Source of the DNA: Methanomicrobiales archaeon
Lineage (GTDB): Archaea; Halobacteriota; Methanomicrobia; Methanomicrobiales; JACTUA01
Assembly (NCBI GenBank): GCA_028678555.1
Contig: JAJRDF010000063.1
Coordinates: forward strand, 1 to 8,189
Length of the DNA stretch: 8,189 nt
Reading direction: 5' to 3'
Both the position numbers and the translations under genes were made by a program. The notes beneath the pieces were generated by a model, which saw nothing but the letters and a program-made list of their open reading frames with translations, ran no database searches and was not told where the DNA came from. Below, one piece after another: positions 1 to 6,202 of this stretch (its first letter is position 1; the number at the start of each line of letters is the position of its first letter).

Positions 1-1837
1 GGGGTTGTCCCTGGTCCAGTACTCTCTCGGGCATGTCTATGCGTACCTTGCCATCATCGCAGGCACAGTCCTCCTCACTGCGCTCTCGTATGGTGCAAAG
101 GGAAGGACGAAGCTGTACCTGATTCTCCTTGGGATCGTCAGCATCGGAGCGTTGCTGGCCGTGATGCTCATCCCGCCGCTCCATGCGATAGTCTACCAGG
201 GGATCGGTGGGCTGTGGGGGACGAATCCGTATTCCCTGGGTATCCGGGAGATGAAACCCTGGTCGCTCCTCAGCGCCTGGCGCAATACCAGCATCTTTCT
301 CATCCTGATGGCGGGGGGATTCGTATTCCTTGCCCTCCGGCTGAAGAGGGAATGGCGGCCCGACCATCTCCTCGTTGCCGTCTGGGCTGCGTTCATCCTC
401 TTCATGACAGTCCTGTACAGCAGGTTTGAATACCTCCTGGCCGTGCCCCTGATCCTCCTCTCTGCCCTCTGCGTCACCGAGAGCCTCAGCATCGGATACA
501 CGGCACTGCGGGCTTGGTTGGGTGGGCACCTCCCTGGCACGGCTCCCGCTGCCACGGATGGAAAGATCCATACTCCGCCGGTCACCCCGAAGAAACAGGG
601 AGGGAAGAAGGGGAAGACCCAGGTTTCGAAACGGTCCGGAAAGGAAGGAAAAGTCAACACCTCAGCGCGGCTGCCTGCACTCCTCGCGGCCCTTGTCCTC
701 ATCCTCCTCGCCACGGGATCGTTCATCTCACTCGTGCAGGCGGTCCAGTACGGGATGCAGATTCCCTCCCGCCAGCTGGACGGGGACTGGGTGGAGTCCC
801 TCTCCTGGATGGAGAGCCATACCCCTCCCCCCGGGGTTGATTACTTCGGGCAGTATGACCGGGGTTTCACGTATCCGGAGGGTTCGTACGGCGTCATGGC
901 AGTGTGGGAGGCAGGGCACTGGATCACCTTCTTCTCCCGCCGGATACCGAACGTGAACCCTTTCCAGGACAACCTGATGGGAGATACCGGCGGGGCGGCA
1001 TTCTTCCTCACGCCATCAGAGGCGAGAGGAGAGGCCATCCTCACCGGCCTGGGATCACGGTATGTCATCACCGACGGGAGTACCGCCGCCGATCGGTTTA
1101 CCGCCCTGATCCCGTGGGTGGATCCCACGGTCAACACCACGCGGTATCTCACCTGGTTCTTTGTGCCCGATCCCACTGATCCGGACCTCCTGAACCTGGA
1201 ATCCTTTTACGACGACGGCTATTACCAGTCGATGCTGGTCAGGCTCCATTTCTTCGACGGATCGATGACTCTCCCCACCACGGCCACCTATGTGGAGTAT
1301 GTCGTGAGGCAGGTTCCGGCCGAGGGTGAAACGGCGCCGAGGAACACCATCGGGCCGGTGGTCACGAGGATGGAGGAGCGCAATGCAACCGAGGCGGTCC
1401 GGGATGCCGCGCTCGTGAATGCCGACATGACGAAACGGTACAGCGCCGCGGTGGTCTCGCCCCTCCCGACACGGCCGGTGATGGAGGTGCCGGCCCTCGC
1501 TCACTTCCGGCTTGTCCACGAATCTCCCACGGTGATGACGTGGGAAGAGAAGTCAGTTACGGTTCCCCTGGACGATGCCCGGCAGGTGAAGGTCTTTGAA
1601 TACGTTCCGGGCGCCCGCATCAGGGGATCCGGCACCATCGAGCTCCCCCTGGTCTCCAATACCGGCCGTGCTTTTACCTACCGGCAGGAGAGTATCAACG
1701 GGGAGTTCATTGTCCCCTACTCAACGCAGGGAAATCCCTACGAGGTGAAGGCAACCGGACCCTATCGGATCATCGGTACCACGAAAACGTACGACGTATC
1801 CGAAGAGGATATCCACTCAGGGAACACCGTGGGGTAA
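1..1837 (+). CDS. aglB: AglB/STT3-like oligosaccharyltransferase, C-terminal part (5'-truncated by window edge)
   Basis: AglB/STT3 enzymes move a glycan from a dolichol-type lipid carrier to Asn of N-X-S/T sequons on the outer face of the membrane. The frame is open to base 1, so the TTG at 5 is probably an internal codon; residues are counted from it. Membrane segments lie near 11-28, 38-57, 97-112, 122-137, 143-165 and 223-245. E82 in GIREMKP looks like the TIxE-motif glutamate. A very basic linker (about 196-216) precedes the last helix, fitting a cytoplasmic loop, and the soluble outer domain runs from about 250 to 610. Family landmarks include GHWITFFSRRIPNVNPFQ (304-321), SRYVITD (351-357), SMLVRLHFFDGS (409-420) and VKVFEYVPGARI (528-539). 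Oddities: the WWDYG site reads VWEAG (300-304), and the DK-motif region (361-368) has Ala, Arg and Leu at the expected Asp, Lys and Met. The family is secure; normal catalysis is uncertain. Confidence 0.88.
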   Translation, partial: GLSLVQYSLGHVYAYLAIIAGTVLLTALSYGAKGRTKLYLILLGIVSIGALLAVMLIPPLHAIVYQGIGGLWGTNPYSLGIREMKPWSLLSAWRNTSIFLILMAGGFVFLALRLKREWRPDHLLVAVWAAFILFMTVLYSRFEYLLAVPLILLSALCVTESLSIGYTALRAWLGGHLPGTAPAATDGKIHTPPVTPKKQGGKKGKTQVSKRSGKEGKVNTSARLPALLAALVLILLATGSFISLVQAVQYGMQIPSRQLDGDWVESLSWMESHTPPPGVDYFGQYDRGFTYPEGSYGVMAVWEAGHWITFFSRRIPNVNPFQDNLMGDTGGAAFFLTPSEARGEAILTGLGSRYVITDGSTAADRFTALIPWVDPTVNTTRYLTWFFVPDPTDPDLLNLESFYDDGYYQSMLVRLHFFDGSMTLPTTATYVEYVVRQVPAEGETAPRNTIGPVVTRMEERNATEAVRDAALVNADMTKRYSAAVVSPLPTRPVMEVPALAHFRLVHESPTVMTWEEKSVTVPLDDARQVKVFEYVPGARIRGSGTIELPLVSNTGRAFTYRQESINGEFIVPYSTQGNPYEVKATGPYRIIGTTKTYDVSEEDIHSGNTVG

Positions 1838-1838
1838 G

Positions 1839-1870
1839 GATCCAACCCGCCTGAAACCAGCCGTTGGATC
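1839..1870 (+). terminator. Inverted repeat just after the aglB-like stop codon
   Basis: GATCCAAC (1839-1846) and GTTGGATC (1863-1870) are perfect 8-base inverted arms with a 16-base loop, starting two bases after the TAA. The position suggests an RNA 3'-end or terminator hairpin for the upstream gene. No T-tract follows directly, as would be expected for a classical archaeal terminator, so the function is inferred from position only. Confidence 0.3.
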
Positions 1871-1903
1871 ACAGATGAGAAGCCGGAGGATTCTGGTTCG
1901 GAT

Positions 1904-1913
1904 GGTTTTATCC
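1904..1913 (+). promoter_or_regulatory. Candidate TATA box for the GT2-GT4 operon
   Basis: The AT-rich element GGTTTTATCC stands out in a GC-rich gap and is centred about 34 bases before the GT2 ATG at 1943. With the usual archaeal spacing of about 26 bases, transcription would start near 1935, leaving a leader of under 10 bases. A weak AAAAGGT purine run (1933-1939) just before the ATG could serve as a partial Shine-Dalgarno. The match to the TTTAWATA-like consensus is only partial. Confidence 0.4.
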
Positions 1914-1942
1914 TTTCTCGGGGATCAACCCTAAAAGGTACG

Positions 1943-3103
1943 ATGGCGGCAGATACCCCCCGTGCGGACGAATCCCTGGACGTATCGGTGATACTGCCCG
2001 CCCTCAACGAAGAGAAGACCATTACGACCTGTATCGGGAAGATCCTGCGGGTCTTCCATGAACAGGGCCTGGAGGGCGAAGTGATCGTGGCTGACTCCTC
2101 CAGTGATGCCACGCCCGATCTCGCGGCGAGAGCCGGCGCCCGGGTCATCCGTCCCGAACAGGCAGGATACGGAAATGCCTACCTGGCCGCCTTCCGGCAG
2201 GTCCGCGGGAGGATCATCGTCATCGGGGACGCCGATGATACCTATGATTTCGCCGATATCCCCCGGTTTCTGGTTCCCGTCCGTGCGGGTGCGGATCTCG
2301 TCATCGGTTCCCGGTTCACGGGTGAGATACTTCCCGGTTCCATGGCCCCCCTCCACCGGTACGTGGGTAATCCCCTCCTCACCTGGCTCATCAATGCCAT
2401 CTACCACACGCATTTCACCGATACCCACAGCGGGTTCCGTGCCATCACCCGCGATGCCCTCCGGCGTCTTGACCTGAAGACCGGGGGCATGGAGTTCGCC
2501 TCAGAGATGCTCATCCGGGCTTCGGAGAAGGGCCTCTCCATCGCGGAGATACCCATCCGGTATTACCCGCGGCAGAGCCCGTCCAAGATCCACAGTTTTG
2601 CCGACGGGTGGCGGCACCTCAGGTTCGTCCTTTTGATGCGCCCCCTCCCGTTCCTGGCCCTGCCCGGGCTTCTTTTTGCCGTCTTCGGCCTGACGCTCAT
2701 GACCCTCTTCTACCTCTCCGGGAACCTGGAGACCTCCCGGTTCAACTCCTTCATCCTGGGGACACTCCTGCTTCTTGGAGGGATCCAGGCCATCCTGGCC
2801 GGGGTCGAGATCTCGGTCTACTCCATTGTCCACGGCTTCATGGAGAAACGCGGGGTGGTTGCCCGGATCATGAACTACCACAGCCTCGAGGAGTTCCTGG
2901 TGGCGGGGGGCCTCCTCATCCTCACGGGCTTTGTCCTGGGCCTCAGGATCATCACCCGGTGGGTGATGCAGGGCTTCGGTGCGCTCACCCAGTTCTCCAA
3001 CGCCATCATCTCCATGGTCCTGATCGTCATCGGCCTGGAGGTCCTCTTCTTCGCCATCTTTGTCTCCATGATGCTCCTCAACGAGAATACCCGGGTGGAA
3101 TAG
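1943..3103 (+). CDS. Membrane-anchored family 2 glycosyltransferase (polyprenyl/dolichyl-phosphate hexosyltransferase type)
   Basis: Enzymes of this type transfer a sugar from a nucleotide sugar (UDP-Glc or GDP-Man class) to dolichyl phosphate at the cytoplasmic membrane face, giving lipid-linked sugars for outer-surface glycans. The 386-residue protein has an N-terminal GT-A domain (about 13-230): SVILPALNEEKTI (15-27), VADSSSDAT (49-57), the metal-binding DADD (96-99), GSRF (122-125) and TDTHSGFRA (159-167), typical of the DPM1/AglD-like branch. Four hydrophobic segments follow (about 234-258, 268-294, 316-338, 353-378), so the catalytic domain is anchored at its C-terminus. The ATG at 1943 is chosen because the GT-A fold begins about 12 residues later and a candidate promoter lies just upstream. 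It is the first gene of a two-gene unit with the GT4 enzyme. The exact sugar donor cannot be read from the sequence. Confidence 0.9.
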   Translation: MAADTPRADESLDVSVILPALNEEKTITTCIGKILRVFHEQGLEGEVIVADSSSDATPDLAARAGARVIRPEQAGYGNAYLAAFRQVRGRIIVIGDADDTYDFADIPRFLVPVRAGADLVIGSRFTGEILPGSMAPLHRYVGNPLLTWLINAIYHTHFTDTHSGFRAITRDALRRLDLKTGGMEFASEMLIRASEKGLSIAEIPIRYYPRQSPSKIHSFADGWRHLRFVLLMRPLPFLALPGLLFAVFGLTLMTLFYLSGNLETSRFNSFILGTLLLLGGIQAILAGVEISVYSIVHGFMEKRGVVARIMNYHSLEEFLVAGGLLILTGFVLGLRIITRWVMQGFGALTQFSNAIISMVLIVIGLEVLFFAIFVSMMLLNENTRVE

Positions 3104-3107
3104 GAGG
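3102..3107 (+). promoter_or_regulatory. Strong Shine-Dalgarno AGGAGG overlapping the GT2 stop codon
   Basis: AGGAGG shares bases with the TAG stop of the GT2 gene (3101-3103) and sits three bases before the ATG at 3111. It matches the archaeal 16S rRNA 3' end and supports both this start and translational coupling of the two glycosyltransferases. Confidence 0.75.
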
Positions 3108-3110
3108 ACC

Positions 3111-4241
3111 ATGCGTATCGCCTTCCTCTACGACTGCATCTACCCCTACGTCATCGGGGGGGTGGAACGGCGTACCTGGGAGATGGGGAGGCGCCTGGCC
3201 GCACGGGGGCATGAGGTGCACCTCCTGGGGATGAAGTTCTGGGACGGTCCTCGGGTGATCGAGCGGGATGGGGTCCGGATCCACGGCGTGAGCCCGGCTG
3301 CCCCCCTCTACACGGGGGGAAGACGGGCGATCCTCCCTGCGGCCCGATACGCCCTCTCCCTTCTTCCGCACCTCTTTTCCGGGGAATTCGATCTCATCGA
3401 TGCCCAGCAGTTCCCCTACCTCCACTGCTTTTCCGCCGCTTTCGCCGGGGCGGCCAAGCGGGTCCCCATGGTCATCACCTGGCATGAGGTGTGGGGATCG
3501 CACTGGAGGGAGTACCTGGGGCCCGTGGAGGGGCGGCTGGGGGAGATGGTGGAACGGGCTGTGGCGCGGCTACCGGCCCCGCGGGCTGCGGTCTCCCGGA
3601 CCACCGCGGACCAGCTCCGGGCCCTGGGCGTCCGGGAGCCCGTGGAGGTGATCCCCAACGGGATTGACATTCGGGGGATCGCTGCGATACCCCCGGCACC
3701 CGTGCACTGGGACCTTCTGTCTGCCGGGAGGCTGATCCCCGAGAAGCGGATCGATCTCCTCATTGACGCGATCCCAGCATTGCTCGACGGGTTCCCCTCA
3801 CTCACGGTCCTGATCCTGGGCGAAGGCCCCGTACGGCCCGGCCTGGAGCAGCAAGCATCGCGGCTCGGGATCGGGGACCATGTCAGCTTCGCAGGATTTC
3901 TCGCCGATCCTGTCGCAGTCACCGGGCTTATGAAAAGTTCCGGGGTGTATGTGTCGCCATCCATCAGGGAAGGGTTCGGGATGGCTGCCCTGGAGGCAAT
4001 GGCGTGCGGGGTCCCGGTGGTGACGGTCGACCATCCCCGGAACGCGGTGAGGGAGCGCATCACCCCCGGGACCGGGAGAATCGCCCGGCCGGATCCGGAG
4101 GATCTCGCGGAGAAGATCCGGGAATGCCTGGAGGATCCCGGTCGGTTCAGGGAGGGATGCACCACCCTGGCGGCCCGGTATGACTGGGACCTGATCGTCC
4201 CGCAGGTAGAGCGGTTCTACGAGAGGGTGATCTCCGGTTAA
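3111..4241 (+). CDS. Family 4 (GT-B) glycosyltransferase
   Basis: This is a retaining nucleotide-sugar glycosyltransferase of 376 residues, the usual length for GT4. The N-terminal Rossmann half begins at once with MRIAFLYDCIYPYVIGGVER, whose GGVER (16-20) is the acceptor-side glycine loop. HEVWGSHW (125-132) and VSRTTADQL (161-169) follow, then the linker IPNGID (181-186). The donor half has SAGRLIPEKR (204-213), where R207 and K212 are the expected phosphate-contacting residues, LGEGP (236-240), and the E-x7-E pair E287/E295 in REGFGMAALEAMACGVPVV. No membrane segment or signal peptide is seen, so it should be cytosolic or peripheral. It starts 7 bases after the GT2 gene behind AGGAGG, so the two are very probably cotranslated. 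It likely adds a sugar to a lipid-linked glycan; donor and acceptor are unknown. Confidence 0.9.
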   Translation: MRIAFLYDCIYPYVIGGVERRTWEMGRRLAARGHEVHLLGMKFWDGPRVIERDGVRIHGVSPAAPLYTGGRRAILPAARYALSLLPHLFSGEFDLIDAQQFPYLHCFSAAFAGAAKRVPMVITWHEVWGSHWREYLGPVEGRLGEMVERAVARLPAPRAAVSRTTADQLRALGVREPVEVIPNGIDIRGIAAIPPAPVHWDLLSAGRLIPEKRIDLLIDAIPALLDGFPSLTVLILGEGPVRPGLEQQASRLGIGDHVSFAGFLADPVAVTGLMKSSGVYVSPSIREGFGMAALEAMACGVPVVTVDHPRNAVRERITPGTGRIARPDPEDLAEKIRECLEDPGRFREGCTTLAARYDWDLIVPQVERFYERVISG

Positions 4242-4415
4242 CGGCTCCGGGCCCAGACAGAGAATTCATCCCCCGGTTCTGCCCGGCCTCCCGGAGATGA
4301 GAATCCCCATCCAGAGGCCCCGGCGGACCACCAGGTCCTGTCCGGAAGAGCCCCGAAACCGTGACCACGGAAGGCCTCGATGCTTCCAATCTCATTATCA
4401 CGCGGGAAGGTTCCC

Positions 4416-4436
4416 TCCCGGGCTGTCCACCCGGGA
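4416..4436 (+). repeat. Perfect 7-base inverted repeat upstream of the nadE promoter
   Basis: TCCCGGG (4416-4422) and CCCGGGA (4430-4436) flank a 7-base loop. The stem is very GC-rich and ends about 27 bases before the candidate TATA box of nadE. It may be a regulator-binding site or the 3'-end hairpin of the glycosyltransferase transcript; the sequence does not decide between them. Confidence 0.35.
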
Positions 4437-4462
4437 TCGCACCACCTCCGCACATCCCAAAG

Positions 4463-4470
4463 AAATACTT
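4463..4470 (+). promoter_or_regulatory. Candidate TATA box of nadE
   Basis: AAATACTT, preceded by a purine-rich CCCAAAG stretch that could act as a BRE, is the only AT-rich element in this gap. Its centre lies about 32 bases before the ATG at 4499, so transcription should begin within about 10 bases of the start codon. No Shine-Dalgarno is visible, consistent with a near-leaderless mRNA. This also supports 4499 over the GTG at 4361 as the start. Confidence 0.55.
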
Positions 4471-4498
4471 TTCCATCCCCCAGGACAATATCACCGGG

Positions 4499-6163
4499 AT
4501 GAGGCTTCTCCTCCTCCAGCTGAACCCTGTCATCGGCGACCTCGCGGGCAATGCAGGGAAGATCCGGGATGAAGTGGTATCGGCAGGCCGCGGTGCCGCC
4601 GATCTCATTGTCACACCGGAACTTGCCCTCACTGGCTATCCGCCCCGGGACCTCCTCCTCTTCAGGGACTTCATCGGCAGGTCCGTCGAGGCTGCCCGGA
4701 CCCTGGCCGCGGAACTGGAGGGCTACCCGCCGGTCCTCCTGGGGGGCGTCCAGTCCAACCCGGCACCGGCAGGCCGGCCCCTCGCCAATGTGGCATTTCT
4801 CCTCCACCAGGGGAGGATCCTCCAGACCTTCGGGAAAACCCTTCTCCCTACCTACGATGTCTTCGACGAGGACCGCTACTTCGAACCGGCGAAAGGGCCC
4901 CAGATCCTGGACCTGAAGGGGGTCAGGATCGGCATCTCCATCTGCGAGGATATCTGGAACGATGCCGACTTCTGGCACCGGAAGCGCTACCACTCGGATC
5001 CCATCCCGGAACTGGTCGGGGCGGGGGCCCGGTGCCTGGTGAACATCTCTGCCTCGCCCTTCACTGCAGGGAAACAGCAGCTCAGGGAGAGGATGCTCTC
5101 AGGGATCGCGCAGAAGTACCGGATACCGCTGGTCTACGTGAACCAGACGGGGGGGAACGATGACCTGGTCTTCGACGGCCGGAGCTGCGCCTTCAATGCC
5201 CGGGGTGAGCTGATCGCACGGGCAGCCGCCTTCCGGGAGGACCGCCTTGCCCTTGACCTGTTCCAGGATCGCCCGGGTGAGATCCGCCACGATGACTTCT
5301 CACCGGAATCCGAGATATGGAATGCCCTGGTCCTGGGGACCCGGGATTATGTCCACAAGAGCGGGTTCCGGAGGGCACTCGTCGGGCTCTCGGGCGGGAT
5401 CGATTCCTCACTGGTTGCTGCCGTGGCTGCCGAGGCGCTGGGGAGTGAGCATGTGCTGGGGGTGCTCATGCCCTCGCCCTTCTCCAGCGAGGGGAGTATC
5501 ACCGATGCACAGGCCCTCGGGAAGAACCTGGGTATCCGCACCACGACCCTCCCCATATCAGGGATCATGGACTCCTTCGACGCAGCACTGGCCAGGGAGT
5601 TCACCGGGCTCCCCAGGGACATCACGGAGGAGAACCTGCAGGCCCGGATCCGGGGGACCCTTCTCATGGCCCTCTCCAACAAGTCCGGGGCGCTTCTTCT
5701 CTCCACCGGGAACAAGTCAGAAGTTGCCGTCGGCTACTGCACCCTCTACGGGGACATGAACGGCGCCCTCGCCGTCATCGCGGATGTGCCGAAGACCATG
5801 GTCTATCGTGTTGCCCGGTGGCTCAACGCACGGGGTCCGCACCCCGTCATCCCGGAAACGGTGTTCCTGAAGGCACCCTCCGCAGAGCTCAGGCCGGACC
5901 AGAAGGACCAGGATTCCCTCCCCCCCTACGATATCCTGGATGAGATCCTCCATGCCCACATCGAACAGCATGCATCGCCGGCCGAGATCGTGGCGGAGGG
6001 TTCAGATCCCGACCTGGTCTACCGGGTGGCCCGCATGGTGAAGGGTGCGGAGTTCAAGCGGAGGCAGGCCCCGCCGGGGATCAAGGTCACCGACCGGGCC
6101 TTCGGCACGGGGTGGAGGATGCCCCTCGCGGCACGGGACTGGGACAGGGACCGGGGAAGATAA
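4499..6163 (+). CDS. nadE: Glutamine-dependent NAD+ synthetase
   Basis: NadE makes NAD+ from deamido-NAD+ and ATP, using ammonia released from glutamine, in the last step of NAD synthesis in the cytosol. The 554-residue protein has both domains. The nitrilase-fold glutaminase (about 1-265) carries the catalytic triad E41 (TPELALTGYPP), K113 (FGKTLLPTYDVFDEDRYF) and C149 (ISICEDIWND). The synthetase domain (about 275-554) has the ATP pyrophosphatase loop SGGIDSS (298-304), STGNKSE (402-408), GYCTLYGDMNGALAVIADVPK (split at 412-432) and SAELRPDQKDQDSLPPYDILD (split at 461-481). It ends with the usual APPGIKVTDRAFGTGWRMP region. The ATG at 4499 is preferred because MRLLLLQLNP is the normal family N-terminus and a TATA-like element sits just upstream. 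Most archaeal NadE proteins are short ammonia-dependent forms, so this two-domain type is the less usual choice. It appears intact. Confidence 0.96.
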   Translation: MRLLLLQLNPVIGDLAGNAGKIRDEVVSAGRGAADLIVTPELALTGYPPRDLLLFRDFIGRSVEAARTLAAELEGYPPVLLGGVQSNPAPAGRPLANVAFLLHQGRILQTFGKTLLPTYDVFDEDRYFEPAKGPQILDLKGVRIGISICEDIWNDADFWHRKRYHSDPIPELVGAGARCLVNISASPFTAGKQQLRERMLSGIAQKYRIPLVYVNQTGGNDDLVFDGRSCAFNARGELIARAAAFREDRLALDLFQDRPGEIRHDDFSPESEIWNALVLGTRDYVHKSGFRRALVGLSGGIDSSLVAAVAAEALGSEHVLGVLMPSPFSSEGSITDAQALGKNLGIRTTTLPISGIMDSFDAALAREFTGLPRDITEENLQARIRGTLLMALSNKSGALLLSTGNKSEVAVGYCTLYGDMNGALAVIADVPKTMVYRVARWLNARGPHPVIPETVFLKAPSAELRPDQKDQDSLPPYDILDEILHAHIEQHASPAEIVAEGSDPDLVYRVARMVKGAEFKRRQAPPGIKVTDRAFGTGWRMPLAARDWDRDRGR

Positions 6164-6179
6164 ATCAATACGCATAAGA
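6160..6179 (+). promoter_or_regulatory. Candidate promoter (TATA-like) for the epimerase gene, overlapping the nadE stop
   Basis: An AT-rich run, ATAAATCAATACGCATAAGA, begins at the nadE TAA and interrupts GC-rich DNA. It lies 24-43 bases before the ATG at 6203, a good distance for an archaeal TATA box serving a short-leader or leaderless mRNA. No Shine-Dalgarno precedes that ATG. Which eight bases are the real box is unclear: ATAAATCA and GCATAAGA are both possible. Confidence 0.4.
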
Positions 6180-6202
6180 GTGTCCATCTCCCAGTCATTC
6201 CC

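Larger units (their letters stand above)
4242..4498 (+). other. Longest non-coding gap, between the GT4 gene and nadE
   Basis: This 257-base gap holds no convincing gene. The nadE frame stays open back to a GTG at 4361, but the extra 46 residues are Pro/Gly-rich, unlike the NadE family, and span the likely TATA box. The gap contains a perfect hairpin (4416-4436) and a promoter-like AT-rich element (4463-4470), and nothing else I can assign. Confidence 0.6.

Noticed and set aside
5..7. TTG at base 5 as the true start of the AglB-like gene
   Set aside because: The frame is open to the window edge, and AglB proteins have several more N-terminal membrane helices, so the gene almost certainly begins upstream.
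2501..3112. Minus-strand reading frame (203 codons) opposite the GT2 membrane domain
   Set aside because: The Asp/Glu/His-rich translation is the antisense of hydrophobic codons; it is a shadow of the membrane helices.
3416..4165. Minus-strand reading frame (249 codons) opposite the GT4 gene
   Set aside because: The translation is Ser/Arg/Pro-rich without motifs, while the + strand encodes a complete GT4 enzyme.
4361..4498. A 46-residue N-terminal extension of NadE from the GTG at 4361
   Set aside because: It is Pro/Gly-rich, unlike any NadE N-terminus, and runs through the TATA-like element; MRLLLLQLNP at 4499 is the natural family start.
4238..4993. Minus-strand reading frame (251 codons) over the gap and the nadE 5' end
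   Set aside because: It overlaps the NadE glutaminase domain in antisense, has no recognisable domain, and its composition is typical of a shadow frame.
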